From JAJRPT01 sp965661945 (GTDB lineage Bacteria > Bacteroidota > Ignavibacteria > Kapaibacteriales > UBA2268), in the NCBI GenBank assembly GCA_965661945.1, contig CBFIFP010000001.1, positions 372,001 to 436,000 of the forward strand: 64,000 nucleotides of DNA. Reading direction: 5' to 3'. The translations under genes and the position numbers were made by a program. The notes under the pieces are model-generated. The model had not been told where the DNA came from. It worked only from the letters and a program-made list of their open reading frames with translations, and ran no database searches. Below are positions 9,635 to 19,078 of the stretch, piece by piece. How positions within the stretch are numbered: position 1 is the stretch's first letter; the number at the start of each line of letters is the position of its first letter.

Positions 9635-10939
9635 ATGTCAAAAAAAGTATCTTTTTATAATTTAGGATGTAAGGTAAATTTAGCTGATATTTCAAGAATT
9701 GGAAAGCAATTTGAGGAACTCGGGCATACTATAGTTGATTTTGAAGAGGAAAGTGATATTGTGTTGATAAACACTTGCACTGTAACTCATAGAGCTGATT
9801 CTGATTGTAGGAAAGTTGTGCGTAGAGCTTTGAGAAAGTCTCCCGAGGCATTTGTGGGAGTTTTAGGTTGTTTTGCTCAGTTGCAGCCAGATGAGGTTAT
9901 TAAAATAGATGGAGTTGATGCTGTTTTTGGGCAAAAGGAAAAGTATTCTATTCCTGATTTGATTGGTAGTTTTGATAAATATGAAATCCCCAGAGTTTTG
10001 GTAGGTGATATGAAGGATATTCCTTTTCATACATCTGCTGTAAGTGATAATGCCGGGAGGACTAGAGCTATTTTTAAGATTCAGGATGGTTGTGAGTATA
10101 ATTGTACTTTTTGTACTATCCCTATGGCAAGGGGTGGGTTTAGGTCTATAAATTTTAATAATATAATTCCAGAAATTGATAATTTTGTTAAAGATGGGTT
10201 TAGGGAAATAGTATTGTCAGGAATTAATATAGGTGAGTATAATTCTGAAGGCGGTGAAAGGTTTATAGATGTTGTTAAATTGTTAGATGGTTATGATGCT
10301 GATGTTAGATATAGAATATCATCTATTGAGCCAAATTTACTGAAAGATGAAATTTTAGATGTAATTCAAAGTTCTAAAAGATTTGTAAATCATTTTCATA
10401 TTCCAATGCAAAGTGGCTCGCAAGAGATTTTAATGAAAATGAAAAGAAGATATAGAATTAAAAATTATGATAAATTGATAACAGATATTAAATATAGAAT
10501 GCCTGATACTTGTTTGGGTGCTGATGTTATTGTTGGTTTTCCTGGTGAGACAGATGTGCATTTTGAGGAAACTTATAATTTTATAAAGAACTCGCCTATT
10601 TCTTATCTTCATGTATTTACTTACTCTGAAAGAAACGGAACAGTTGCGGCAGGTTTGGGTGGTGTTGTAGCACATGACATTAGAAAGGAAAGAACTAATA
10701 GGTTAAGAAATTTGTCTGAAATAAAGTTAAATGAATTTTATAATTCACAAATTACTAAAATTAAGCATTTTTTACCCGAAACTTATAATGAACAGAATGG
10801 TTTGTGGAGAGGATATACTGATAATTATGTTCAGACAGTTGTTGGTGGAAAAGATTTGAAAAAGGGCAAGATTCAGGAAGTTTTATTGCTCAAAAATAAT
10901 GGAAATTATGTTGAGGCAGGATTATTTAATGCAAACTAA
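9635..10939 (+). CDS. mtaB: tRNA t6A37 methylthiotransferase MtaB
   Basis: Radical-SAM enzyme that adds a methylthio group to t6A at position 37 of tRNAs decoding ANN codons. The 434-residue protein has the N-terminal methylthiotransferase domain with cluster cysteines in YNLGCKVN, NTCTVTHRAD and VLGCFAQ. The radical-SAM motif CxxxCxxC is at Cys153/157/160 (DGCEYNCTFC). NTCTVTHRAD and the absence of MiaB-specific features favour MtaB over MiaB or RimO. The 3' end overlaps the next methyltransferase gene by 11 bp. Confidence 0.93.
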   Translation: MSKKVSFYNLGCKVNLADISRIGKQFEELGHTIVDFEEESDIVLINTCTVTHRADSDCRKVVRRALRKSPEAFVGVLGCFAQLQPDEVIKIDGVDAVFGQKEKYSIPDLIGSFDKYEIPRVLVGDMKDIPFHTSAVSDNAGRTRAIFKIQDGCEYNCTFCTIPMARGGFRSINFNNIIPEIDNFVKDGFREIVLSGINIGEYNSEGGERFIDVVKLLDGYDADVRYRISSIEPNLLKDEILDVIQSSKRFVNHFHIPMQSGSQEILMKMKRRYRIKNYDKLITDIKYRMPDTCLGADVIVGFPGETDVHFEETYNFIKNSPISYLHVFTYSERNGTVAAGLGGVVAHDIRKERTNRLRNLSEIKLNEFYNSQITKIKHFLPETYNEQNGLWRGYTDNYVQTVVGGKDLKKGKIQEVLLLKNNGNYVEAGLFNAN

Positions 10940-11762
10940 TGATATTGATATAAGTGACTTAGATTATTTAAATCTAGATAAATATCCTGATGTACCACTT
11001 AATGGAAGATTAAGATTATCTATAAATTGGTTTCCAGAGAAAATTGATAAATTGTTAGATGGTGGTTGCTCTTTTGGATATGGAACTCGCTATTTTGCGG
11101 AATATTGTAAAGAATGTTATGGCGCTGAGATTAATCCAGAACATTACGAGGTAGCAAAAAGAAGATTTAAAAATATTAAGTTTTTTAATACTGCGCTTGA
11201 AGAAACTCCTTTTGAAGATGATTTTTTCGATGTTATAGTCTTAAATGATGTTTTAGAGCATACGAATGATAGAATTCAGACATTATCTGAGATGAATAGA
11301 GTTTTAAAACCAGAAGGAGTAATTATTATCTCTACACCTCATAAAGGTTTATTTCAACACTTTGACCCATATAATTATGGTTATTATCTTAAAAATTATT
11401 TCAGTTTTATATATAAACCATTGTATAAGTTAATACGATTTATTAAAACTGGAAAATTGCCGAAGAGTGAAAATTGGGAGCATGGAGTAAAGCATTATCA
11501 TTATAATATTGATGATTTTAAGAATATGTTAGATTTATCTACTTTTAAAGGTAATTTTAAAATAGATAAGATTTTTCGCTCTGGATTGGTTTTAGAAGTT
11601 TTATATTTTAACTTAGAACGTATTCTAGATATATTTTTACCGATTAAATTAAAAAATATGTTGTTGAAACCTTTATTTTATTTATCAGAGAAAGAGTATT
11701 GGTTACCTGCTGGTCCTTTAGCTTACAATATTGCATTGCGAATAATAAAAACTAAAAAGTAA
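10929..11762 (+). CDS. Class I SAM methyltransferase
   Basis: A methyltransferase of about 277 aa with motif I as LLDGGCSFGYGTRYFA and the post-I segment DVIVLNDVLEHTND typical of the Methyltransf_11/25 group. An ATG at 10899 would give ten more residues and a 41-bp overlap with mtaB. The ATG at 10929 (MQTNDIDIS) with an 11-bp overlap is more likely. The C-terminal third is hydrophobic and basic and may sit against the membrane. Substrate unknown. It converges on uvrC with 30 bp between. Confidence 0.82.
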   Translation: MQTNDIDISDLDYLNLDKYPDVPLNGRLRLSINWFPEKIDKLLDGGCSFGYGTRYFAEYCKECYGAEINPEHYEVAKRRFKNIKFFNTALEETPFEDDFFDVIVLNDVLEHTNDRIQTLSEMNRVLKPEGVIIISTPHKGLFQHFDPYNYGYYLKNYFSFIYKPLYKLIRFIKTGKLPKSENWEHGVKHYHYNIDDFKNMLDLSTFKGNFKIDKIFRSGLVLEVLYFNLERILDIFLPIKLKNMLLKPLFYLSEKEYWLPAGPLAYNIALRIIKTKK

Positions 11763-11792
11763 ATAACTTATATTTAATATTATAAAGTAAAA

Positions 11793-13646
11793 TTATTTAT
11801 TTCCGAAATATTCATTTAAACTTTCTATTTGATTTTTATTTAGATATCTAGATAATGTTTCTTTATCTGCTTGTTTGACATTTTCTGTTGAGCCGAGTTC
11901 TTTAAGTAATTTTTTTGCAGTTGTATCACCAATACCTCTAATTTTAGTTAGTTCTGTTTGTAGAGTTCTTTTGTCTCTCAAACTTCTATGATACGTGATT
12001 GCAAATCTGTGAGCTTCGTCTCTTATTTGTTGTAGTATTCTTAAAGATGATGAAGTTTTAGGTAAGATTAATGAATCTTTTTCATAAGGAAAAAATAGCT
12101 CTTCTAGTCTTTTTGCCATACCTACAATTGTAAATTTACCATTCAATCCAATCTCTTCAAGAGCCTCAATAGCAGAACTTAACTGTCCCTTTCCCCCATC
12201 AATTATTACTAAATCTGGAAGTTTTATCTTATCACTAGGTTCAGCAAGTTTTTTATTTTCCTCAATATCTAAAAGTAATCTCGAATAACGTCTTTTAACT
12301 ACTTCTTTCATGGAGGCAAAGTCATCGTTAGAAAGTACTGTTTTATTTTTGAACTTTCTGTATCCTGATTTATAGGGTTTGCCATCAACAAACATAACCA
12401 TTGATGAAACCAAATCTGTTCCTTGAAGATGTGAGTTATCAAAACATTCTAATATTCTTGGTGGATTTTTTAACTTTAAATCTCTTTGTAAAGAAAGGAC
12501 AGGTTTTGGTATAATTTGTTCTCTATTATATTGAGCTATTTGGTATTCTCTAAGTATATACTTAGCATTAGTTTCAGCAAGCTCAAGGATTTCTTTTTTC
12601 TCACCAATTTTAGGAAATAAAAACTTTACTGACTTTTGTCTCATCTCTCCTAACCAAGAGGAAATATATTCGAAATCATCGGGTTCGAGTGGAAGAAGAA
12701 TCTCATCAGGTACAAAGTTAGACTCTATATACCATTTTTCAATTGTTCTACGTAAAAGTTCTTCATCAGTGTTTTGAACACTTTTATTTAAGATGTAACT
12801 TCTTTTGCCAATTAGTTTTCCTTCTCTGATTTTTAATACAAGAGTGCAAGCTTCATCGTCTATTCTGGAGATTGCAAATACATCTCTGTCGATAATATCC
12901 GAACTTACGATTTTTTGTTTTGAAGAGAATTCTTTTAAAAGTAATAAGTTTTTTTTGATTTTATTAGCTTTTTCAAAATTTAGCTTTTCAGCTTCTGCTT
13001 CCATTTCTTCGATAAATTGCTTCTCAACTTCTCTTGTTTTGCCTTGAATTATTTTTTGTGCTTTTTTAATATTTTCGGTGTAATCTTCTGAAGAAACCAA
13101 GCCTTCGCACGGACCTTCACATTTTTTTATATGAAAATCAAGACATACCTTATGTTTTTTATTTTCGATACTTTTTTGAGTTATATCCAGAGTACATGAG
13201 CGAATTTTAAATAAATTTCGTAAGGTTTTCATTAAGATTCTAAGATTATAGACTTCTGTAATTGGACCAATGTAAATGCTGCCGTCTTTAATTCTATTTC
13301 TTGTAGTATATAGCTGTGGGTATAATTCTTTTGTTATTTTTATGTAAGGATATGATTTATCATCTTTTAATAATATATTATATTTAGGTTTATATTTTTT
13401 TATTAAAGTGTCTTCTAATATTAATGCTTCTGCTTCGGTATCTGTAACAATGGTTTCTAAATCAATAATATGTTTTATTAATGCTTTGGTCTTAGCATCT
13501 CTGGGGCGATTATCTTGAAAATAAGATTTGACTCTATTTTTTAATTTAATAGCTTTACCAACATATATAACCTTATCTAATTTATTTTTAAATAAGTAAA
13601 CGCCTGGTTTTAATGGAAGTTGAGATATTTTTTCTTCTAAAATCAT
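11793..13646 (-). CDS. uvrC: Excinuclease ABC subunit C
   Basis: Nucleotide-excision-repair endonuclease that cuts on both sides of UvrAB-marked lesions. The 617-residue protein has the full set: N-terminal GIY-YIG nuclease (GVYLFKNK...VIYVGKA), a central UVR motif (about residues 200-240, coiled and acidic), the RNase-H-like endonuclease domain (ECFDNSHLQGTDLVSSMV, and PDLVIIDGGKGQL) and a C-terminal helix-hairpin-helix region (LTKIRGIGDTTAKKLL). Length is normal for the family. Monocistronic by context. Confidence 0.96.
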   Translation of the reverse strand: MILEEKISQLPLKPGVYLFKNKLDKVIYVGKAIKLKNRVKSYFQDNRPRDAKTKALIKHIIDLETIVTDTEAEALILEDTLIKKYKPKYNILLKDDKSYPYIKITKELYPQLYTTRNRIKDGSIYIGPITEVYNLRILMKTLRNLFKIRSCTLDITQKSIENKKHKVCLDFHIKKCEGPCEGLVSSEDYTENIKKAQKIIQGKTREVEKQFIEEMEAEAEKLNFEKANKIKKNLLLLKEFSSKQKIVSSDIIDRDVFAISRIDDEACTLVLKIREGKLIGKRSYILNKSVQNTDEELLRRTIEKWYIESNFVPDEILLPLEPDDFEYISSWLGEMRQKSVKFLFPKIGEKKEILELAETNAKYILREYQIAQYNREQIIPKPVLSLQRDLKLKNPPRILECFDNSHLQGTDLVSSMVMFVDGKPYKSGYRKFKNKTVLSNDDFASMKEVVKRRYSRLLLDIEENKKLAEPSDKIKLPDLVIIDGGKGQLSSAIEALEEIGLNGKFTIVGMAKRLEELFFPYEKDSLILPKTSSSLRILQQIRDEAHRFAITYHRSLRDKRTLQTELTKIRGIGDTTAKKLLKELGSTENVKQADKETLSRYLNKNQIESLNEYFGNK

Positions 13647-13784
13647 ATAAATTTGTAACTTAAAAGAATAGTTTTTGTTAATATTTTTAAATATTTCACA
13701 AAATTAGTAATTTTTGAACAATTAAAATAATAAAATCAATAGTTCGTTTATGTAACTAATTTTTAAACAAATGATTAATAAAAT

Positions 13785-14198
13785 ATGAAAAAAATTTCAA
13801 TAATTATGATTTTTATAATTACGAGTATTTTATTTTCTTGCGAAGATAATATTAAATATGATATTCCAGTTGATGATGTTGAGGAAGTTACATTTTCTGA
13901 TGTTCAATCAATATTTAATAGTAATTGTACTGCTTGTCATAATGCTTCTGGAAAAGACTTTTACGGTGGTTTAGATTTATCAGGTAATTCTTTCGATAAA
14001 ATAGTTGGTGTTTCATCAACTCAAAGATCTAATGAACTTCTTGTAAAAAAAGGTTCTGCTGATGAGAGTTATTTATTTAGAAAAGTTACTGGCGAAAATA
14101 TAGATGGTGGGATTATGCCTAATCCTTTTAACAAATTAAATGATGTACAAATACAGAAAATCCGAACTTGGATTAAAGAAGGAGCTTTAAATAATTAA
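13785..14198 (+). CDS. c-type cytochrome lipoprotein
   Basis: A 137-residue exported haem protein. A lipoprotein signal ends at Cys19 (TSILFSC), and a single haem-binding CTACH lies at Cys48-His52. GGIMPNPFNKL supplies a plausible axial Met, and the overall pattern (SIFNSNCTACH, GGLDLSG, SDVQIQ-like helix, IRTWIKEGA) resembles short cytochromes of the planctomycete-type domain family. It heads a three-gene run with a YceI protein and a DUF5777 barrel, suggesting an envelope electron-transfer or lipid-binding function, which is inference. Confidence 0.87.
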   Translation: MKKISIIMIFIITSILFSCEDNIKYDIPVDDVEEVTFSDVQSIFNSNCTACHNASGKDFYGGLDLSGNSFDKIVGVSSTQRSNELLVKKGSADESYLFRKVTGENIDGGIMPNPFNKLNDVQIQKIRTWIKEGALNN

Positions 14199-14208
14199 GG
14201 AGAAGTTA

Positions 14209-14772
14209 ATGATTAAGTTGATGATGGTAGTTTTTGTAGTTTTATCTTTAAAAACTTATGCTGATGAGTACCATGTAGATAAAAGCAAAAAGAATGTAGT
14301 AAAATTTATTTCAGATGCTCCAATAGAGGAGTTTGAAGGAATTACAGATAAGATTGATGGTTATTTTATGGGAAATCCATCTGATTTGACAAAAAAAAGT
14401 GAAATGTATTTTGAAGTTCAATTAAATACTATAAAAACAGGTATTGGGCTTAGAGACAGACACATGCAAGAAAATTATCTGCATACAGATAAATATCCTA
14501 TTACTCATTTTACTGGAAGTGTTATTGATGCAAAGAAAAAGACCAATGGGTTTGATGTTATTGTAGAAGGTGATATATTTATTCATGGTGTTAAAAAAAA
14601 GATTAAAACAAGTGGTGAGATGATAAAGACAAGTAATGGATATAAAGTATCAGTTAACTTTTTTATTGCTTTAAGTGATTATAATGTTAAAATTCCGTCT
14701 TTGATGTTTCAAAAAATTAATGAAAATATGGAAATAGTATTAGACTTTTATTTAATGAATCTGACGAAGTAA
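14209..14772 (+). CDS. YceI family periplasmic protein
   Basis: A 187-residue secreted protein with a signal peptide ending near TYADE and the YceI lipocalin-like fold. Diagnostic stretches are VQLNTIKTGIGLRDRHM, DKYPITHFTGSV and IHGVKKKIKTSGEM. Structurally studied YceI homologues bind isoprenoid lipids; the ligand here is unknown. A good ribosome-binding site (AAGGAGAAGTTA) precedes the ATG by 5-6 bases. It lies 10 bp after the cytochrome gene and 4 bp before the barrel gene. Confidence 0.92.
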   Translation: MIKLMMVVFVVLSLKTYADEYHVDKSKKNVVKFISDAPIEEFEGITDKIDGYFMGNPSDLTKKSEMYFEVQLNTIKTGIGLRDRHMQENYLHTDKYPITHFTGSVIDAKKKTNGFDVIVEGDIFIHGVKKKIKTSGEMIKTSNGYKVSVNFFIALSDYNVKIPSLMFQKINENMEIVLDFYLMNLTK

Positions 14773-14776
14773 AAAT

Positions 14777-15622
14777 ATGAAATTAGTAATAATTGTTTTT
14801 TTGATAGCTTTAAATCTATTTTCTCAATCAACTTGGAAAAGAACCGAGACAATTGCAGAAGCACCTTTTAATATATTTAAATCTACTCAAGTCTATAATG
14901 TTCATACAGCGGAGATATTGCCTAAAGGAGATTTATTTTATGGTATTTCGCATAGGTTTAATGGCCCGGTTGCTGACGGTTATTCTACTTTTTATGGTAT
15001 GGATAATGGAGCGACAATGCGTATGTTGATTGCTTACGGGATTAATGATGATATAATGATAACTCTTGGTAGAAGTAATAGAGAAGCAAACCACGATTTG
15101 CAGTTAAAATATAAATTTTATCAAACAGATGATATTGTTTTACCTATGATATTTGCTTTTAATTTTGGAGTTGCTTTTAATGATAATCCGCAATTAGAGC
15201 GTTTGGATGAAAAAGCTCAATTTCAGTATTTTGGGTCTATTATTGCTAATTTTCAAATATTTGAGGGTCTTGCTGTAGGATTTAGTCCTACATATTTGCA
15301 AAATACTATTGCATGGTCTGACTATGATACTTATTCTTTTGTTCTTAGCTCTTATATTCAGTATTATTTAAATAATGATATGACGAGTTTTGTTGTTGAG
15401 GCAATGAATACTCTTTCGGGCTGGCGTGGAAATGGTTCTTCTCCTTATTATGATACATATTCCTTTGGGGTTGAGTTTGAAACGGGAGGTCACTTCTTTA
15501 AGTTATTGCTATCAAACAATGCACTATTAAATCAATCACAGCTTCTAGCTGGCTCTCCTGTAGAATTTAAGTTAAAAAATTTAGTATTTGGCTTTCAGAT
15601 TACAAGAAACTTTGGTTTATGA
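14777..15622 (+). CDS. DUF5777 family outer-membrane beta-barrel protein
   Basis: A 281-residue protein with a signal peptide (MKLVIIVFLIALNLFSQ) and alternating hydrophobic strands ending in an aromatic-rich terminus (NLVFGFQITRNFGL), as expected for an outer-membrane barrel. The segments LPKGDLFYGISHRF and YGINDDIMITLGRS fit DUF5777, a family commonly found beside YceI and cytochrome genes in Bacteroidota. Function is unknown; the context suggests transport or anchoring for its two upstream neighbours. Confidence 0.82.
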   Translation: MKLVIIVFLIALNLFSQSTWKRTETIAEAPFNIFKSTQVYNVHTAEILPKGDLFYGISHRFNGPVADGYSTFYGMDNGATMRMLIAYGINDDIMITLGRSNREANHDLQLKYKFYQTDDIVLPMIFAFNFGVAFNDNPQLERLDEKAQFQYFGSIIANFQIFEGLAVGFSPTYLQNTIAWSDYDTYSFVLSSYIQYYLNNDMTSFVVEAMNTLSGWRGNGSSPYYDTYSFGVEFETGGHFFKLLLSNNALLNQSQLLAGSPVEFKLKNLVFGFQITRNFGL

Positions 15623-15777
15623 GAATAATACTTATATTTTCATTGTCTTAAATCAATTATATAATTATTAAAAACAGTATTTAATAATATTATATTCTTT
15701 ATTAACAAAAATCAAACTTTTTTCTATTTATTTCGTCATTGTAGTTGAATGTAGGATTAGTTAAAAAAATTAATATT

Positions 15778-16455
15778 ATGAACAAATTAACTTTATTACT
15801 ATTGAGTATTTTCTTATTATTAAATATTGAAAATACAAGTGCAAATGTTGTTTCTAATCTAATATCAAATAATTTACCTGATATTAGCACCAACATAACA
15901 AATATGGGCAGTTGGCAGGAAGGATTTAATCTTCGTCGTGGTGGTGGCTTTGGTGGTTCTCGTAGAAGTTTTGGTGGCTCTCGAAGAAGTAGTTCTTCAA
16001 GACGTTCAACTTCACCTTCATCAAGAGCTAAAAGTACTCCAAAAGCTTCGCCTAAAGCTCCAAGTTTTGGTGGAAATAGAATGTCTTCTTCTCAAGCAAA
16101 ACAGAAATATGGAGTTCCAACTAAAACTCAACCTGTTACTAAAGCAAGTGCTTCTGGGCAGCAAACTAAATATGTTATGAACCATTATGGTGGTTATTCA
16201 TCTGGCTTGATGACTGGCTATATGATGGGTTCTACTTCTATGATGTGGATGATGCCTTTTCACCCTGCTTTTTACTATTCTAGACCAAATTATGTAGAAA
16301 ACGCGGACGGTACTGTGTCAGTTTATCCGCCTACTTTCTCATGGGGTAAATTATTTATCACTTTGATTATAATAGGTGTAATTGTTTATTTTGTAAGAAA
16401 TTACTTTAAAAACAAGAACCGATCTGAATCAACTTCTCAAGGGTCATTTGTCTGA
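15778..16455 (+). CDS. Ser/Arg/Gly-rich single-pass membrane protein
   Basis: A 225-residue protein of unknown function. From the ATG at 15778 it has a signal peptide (LTLLLLSIFLLLNIENTSA), a low-complexity basic region rich in Gly, Arg and Ser (GGGFGGSRRSFGGSRRS, then Ser/Pro/Lys repeats), a Met/Gly/Tyr-rich stretch (GLMTGYMMGSTSMMWMM) and one transmembrane helix (LFITLIIIGVIVYFV) near the C-terminus. An in-frame ATG at 15745 would put 11 basic residues before the signal and is less likely. The stop overlaps the next start as TGATG, indicating translational coupling with the FAD protein. Confidence 0.75.
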   Translation: MNKLTLLLLSIFLLLNIENTSANVVSNLISNNLPDISTNITNMGSWQEGFNLRRGGGFGGSRRSFGGSRRSSSSRRSTSPSSRAKSTPKASPKAPSFGGNRMSSSQAKQKYGVPTKTQPVTKASASGQQTKYVMNHYGGYSSGLMTGYMMGSTSMMWMMPFHPAFYYSRPNYVENADGTVSVYPPTFSWGKLFITLIIIGVIVYFVRNYFKNKNRSESTSQGSFV

Positions 16456-17063
16456 TGCAAGAGTTTGATGTAGTAATAATCGGCGGAGGTCCAGCTGGTC
16501 TGTCCGCGGCTTTAATTTTAGGTTCGGCTCCAGCTTTGATTGAGGAAGCTAAAGATAGAAAAATAGCTATAATTGATGCTGGAAATAGTGATGCTTTAAG
16601 AGCAAAGTTTTTTAATGTTGCAGGATTACCTTTTGGAATAGAAGGAAAAGATGCAATTGAAAAAGTAAAAGAGCAATTAAATAATTATGATAATATTACT
16701 TTTTTCAATGGCACAGCAAGAAAAGTTGAAGAAAATAGTAATTATACAATCGACTTTTTCAACTCTGATACCAAATCTAAAGAGCAAATATCTGCAAATA
16801 TTTTAGTCCTTTCAACTGGCTTCCGACAATGGATGATTTCTGGCTTAGACTTGAATATTGTACCTTTTGAAAGAAGTGAAAATAATACTCGCGTATCGAT
16901 ACCTAATCAAGATTTCAAAGTTAAAGAAAATTTATATGTTTGTGGACTTCTTGCTGGAGTTTCTTCTCAATGGAATATTGCTGCAGGTAGTGGTAGTCAA
17001 GTAGGTGTTCATATAATCTCACATTGGGCTGGTTCTTGGAAGGTAGTTCACGACAAGATTTAA
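16455..17063 (+). CDS. Short FAD-dependent oxidoreductase, thioredoxin-reductase-like
   Basis: A 202-residue protein with the dinucleotide-binding motif GGGPAG at 10-15 and, near the C-terminus, a second FAD segment (VCGLLAGVSSQWNIAAGSGS) as in thioredoxin reductases. It is about 110 residues shorter than those enzymes: no second NADPH-binding Rossmann domain and no redox CxxC are visible. Both termini are well formed, so this looks like a compact single-domain flavoprotein rather than a recent truncation. The electron donor and substrate are unknown. It is coupled to the preceding membrane-protein gene. Confidence 0.75.
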   Translation: MQEFDVVIIGGGPAGLSAALILGSAPALIEEAKDRKIAIIDAGNSDALRAKFFNVAGLPFGIEGKDAIEKVKEQLNNYDNITFFNGTARKVEENSNYTIDFFNSDTKSKEQISANILVLSTGFRQWMISGLDLNIVPFERSENNTRVSIPNQDFKVKENLYVCGLLAGVSSQWNIAAGSGSQVGVHIISHWAGSWKVVHDKI

Positions 17064-17088
17064 GATTAGTTTAATTTAAAAGGAAAAG

Positions 17089-18294
17089 ATGAAAAACGCT
17101 TATATTGTAGATGGAATTAGAACAGCAGTTGGTAAATTTGGTGGCTCGCTTTCGAGTGTTCGCCCAGATGATATGGCTGCTCTGACAATTAAAGAATTAG
17201 TTAAAAGAAATCCAAGTTTAGACCAAACTCATATAGATGATGTTATTCTTGGTTGCGCTAATCAGGCAGGCGAAGATAATCGTGATGTGGCAAGAATGGC
17301 TTTGCTTTTGGCTGGACTACCGATGAATGTGCCAGGTGAAACTATAAACAGACTTTGCTCTTCTGGAATGGCGAGTATTGCTAATGCTTCAAGGTCAATA
17401 AAAGCAAATGAAGGTGATGTTTTTATAGCTGGTGGAGTTGAGTCTATGACCCGCGCACCTTATGTTTTATCTAAATCTGCAAACGCTTTTGGTAGAGATG
17501 CACAAATATTCGATACTTCGATTGGTTGGAGATTTATTAATCCATTAATGCATGATCAATTCGGAACTGACCCTATGGGAGTTACCGCTGAAAATGTTTC
17601 TATTCAATTTAATATTTCAAGAGAAGACCAAGATAAATTTGCTCTTTATTCGCAATCAAAAGCTAATAATGCTCTTAATAGCGGAAGATTTGACAGAGAA
17701 ATAGTTCCAGTGGAAATTCCTCAAAGAAAGGGTGAACCTATAATTTTTAAAACTGATGAATTTATCCGAACCAATACCACACTTGAGGCGCTTTCAGGTT
17801 TGCGACCTGCTTTTAAAAAAGATGGAACTGTAACGGCAGGAAATGCCTCAGGAGTTAATGATGGTGCTGGTGTTACACTTGTTGTATCTGATGAGGCGCT
17901 TATTAAATTTGATTTAAAGCCAAAAGTGAAAATAATATCTTCGGCGGCAGTAGGGGTTGAACCAAGAATTATGGGGATTGGTCCTGTAGAAGCAGCCAGA
18001 AAAGCACTAAAACGTTCAAATTTAACTTGGAATGATATTGACATTATTGAGCTTAATGAAGCATTTGCAGCACAAGGACTTGCCTGCATACGTGAGTGGG
18101 GATTAGATGATAATGACCCTAGAATTAACCCAAATGGTGGTGCAATAGCAATAGGACATCCACTTGGTATGTCTGGAACAAGATTAGTCCTTACAGCAAT
18201 GCACGAGTTAATCGAAAAAGATAAAGAATTTGCCCTCTGCACAATGTGTGTTGGAGTAGGTCAGGGCTATGCTATGATAATTCAAAGAGTTTAA
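17089..18294 (+). CDS. Thiolase (acetyl-CoA/3-ketoacyl-CoA acyltransferase)
   Basis: Condenses or cleaves 3-ketoacyl-CoA thioesters; 401 aa, full length for the family. The acyl-accepting cysteine is Cys90 (NRLCSSGMAS), the catalytic His lies in GGAIAIGHPLGMSGTRL, and the second active-site Cys is in CVGVGQGYAM at the C-terminus. The N-terminus (GIRTAVGKFGGSLSS) and CANQAGEDNRDVARMA resemble PcaF/PaaJ-type thiolases, but substrate choice is not decidable. Start supported by AAAAGGAAAAG before the ATG. A clear terminator follows. Confidence 0.93.
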   Translation: MKNAYIVDGIRTAVGKFGGSLSSVRPDDMAALTIKELVKRNPSLDQTHIDDVILGCANQAGEDNRDVARMALLLAGLPMNVPGETINRLCSSGMASIANASRSIKANEGDVFIAGGVESMTRAPYVLSKSANAFGRDAQIFDTSIGWRFINPLMHDQFGTDPMGVTAENVSIQFNISREDQDKFALYSQSKANNALNSGRFDREIVPVEIPQRKGEPIIFKTDEFIRTNTTLEALSGLRPAFKKDGTVTAGNASGVNDGAGVTLVVSDEALIKFDLKPKVKIISSAAVGVEPRIMGIGPVEAARKALKRSNLTWNDIDIIELNEAFAAQGLACIREWGLDDNDPRINPNGGAIAIGHPLGMSGTRLVLTAMHELIEKDKEFALCTMCVGVGQGYAMIIQRV

Positions 18295-18298
18295 AATA

Positions 18299-18324
18299 AA
18301 AAGAGGCATTTGCCTCTTTTTTTT
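18299..18324 (+). terminator. Intrinsic terminator after thiolase
   Basis: Stem AAAAGAGGC / GCCTCTTTT with a 4-base loop ATTT followed by a run of T. It ends the 15778-18294 transcription unit. Confidence 0.9.
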
Positions 18325-19078
18325 GTTTTCTTACAAAAATAAATTATATCTATGACATAGATATTACAAATTTACAAAAAGTAGAAAAAAAATATGTAAA
18401 TATGCAAAAAACTACTTACATATCGACCTAACTTTTTATATATATCATTTTGCATATTACAATTATGTCAAACATCAAAACTTAATTCGTACGAAAATGA
18501 AACAAAACAAGAAATTACAAATTCATCTAAAAATGAATTATAAAAATTTAAACTTTATAATTTACAAACTGTAATGTATTTTATAAGGATAGAATATGAT
18601 GGTGTAGTTGTGTTTGATAAATTGTTGGTGAATAAGTGAAATGAAGATTAAAATATATGAACAAGGTATTTAATTTATTTGGCATGGCCCAATATTACCC
18701 TGGCGCTTAAAATGACAACATTATCCCTTTCTAACGGACAATCTGGGTTTATGTCACATTAATTTTATGATAAATAACTATCAGCAAAGGGTTTTATGCC
18801 CCTTGTTGTATATTAGGTTAGTGAATATATATTTGAATGATATTATAAAAATAACTTTGGTTTGGGGCAGAAATAATGATATGAAATCTTATTTGCTATG
18901 TCATTATAGAATTATAGTAAGTCTTTAAATTCTGTTTTAAATTACTTTTTTAATATTTTTTAACTTTTTATCGGACAATAGTGATAATTTATTAAAAACA
19001 ATCATACAAGAATGAGTTATATCACATTGTTGTATGTATTTTTAGTGAATATTTTATTAATATATCCAAAATATTTAA
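18325..19078. other. Large intergenic region without recognisable gene
   Basis: About 750 bp between the thiolase terminator and the convergent ABC gene. It is mostly A/T-rich. One less A/T-rich island (about 18680-18765) contains on the minus strand a 27-codon stretch (CDINPDCPLERDNVV...) closed by stops on both sides and without a start codon. A weak CAAAGGG/CCCCTTG-type inverted repeat lies near 18785-18806. I see no tRNA fold, transposase fragment or promoter I can defend; it may be a decayed gene or repeat. Confidence 0.4.

Noticed and set aside
15938..16180. Second reading frame in the Ser/Arg-rich gene
   Set aside because: Frame shift of a low-complexity region; the frame with signal peptide and transmembrane helix is the coherent one.
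17721..18242. 173-codon minus-strand open frame inside the thiolase gene
   Set aside because: Entirely antisense to a full-length conserved thiolase; Ser/Pro/Ala-rich translation typical of a shadow.
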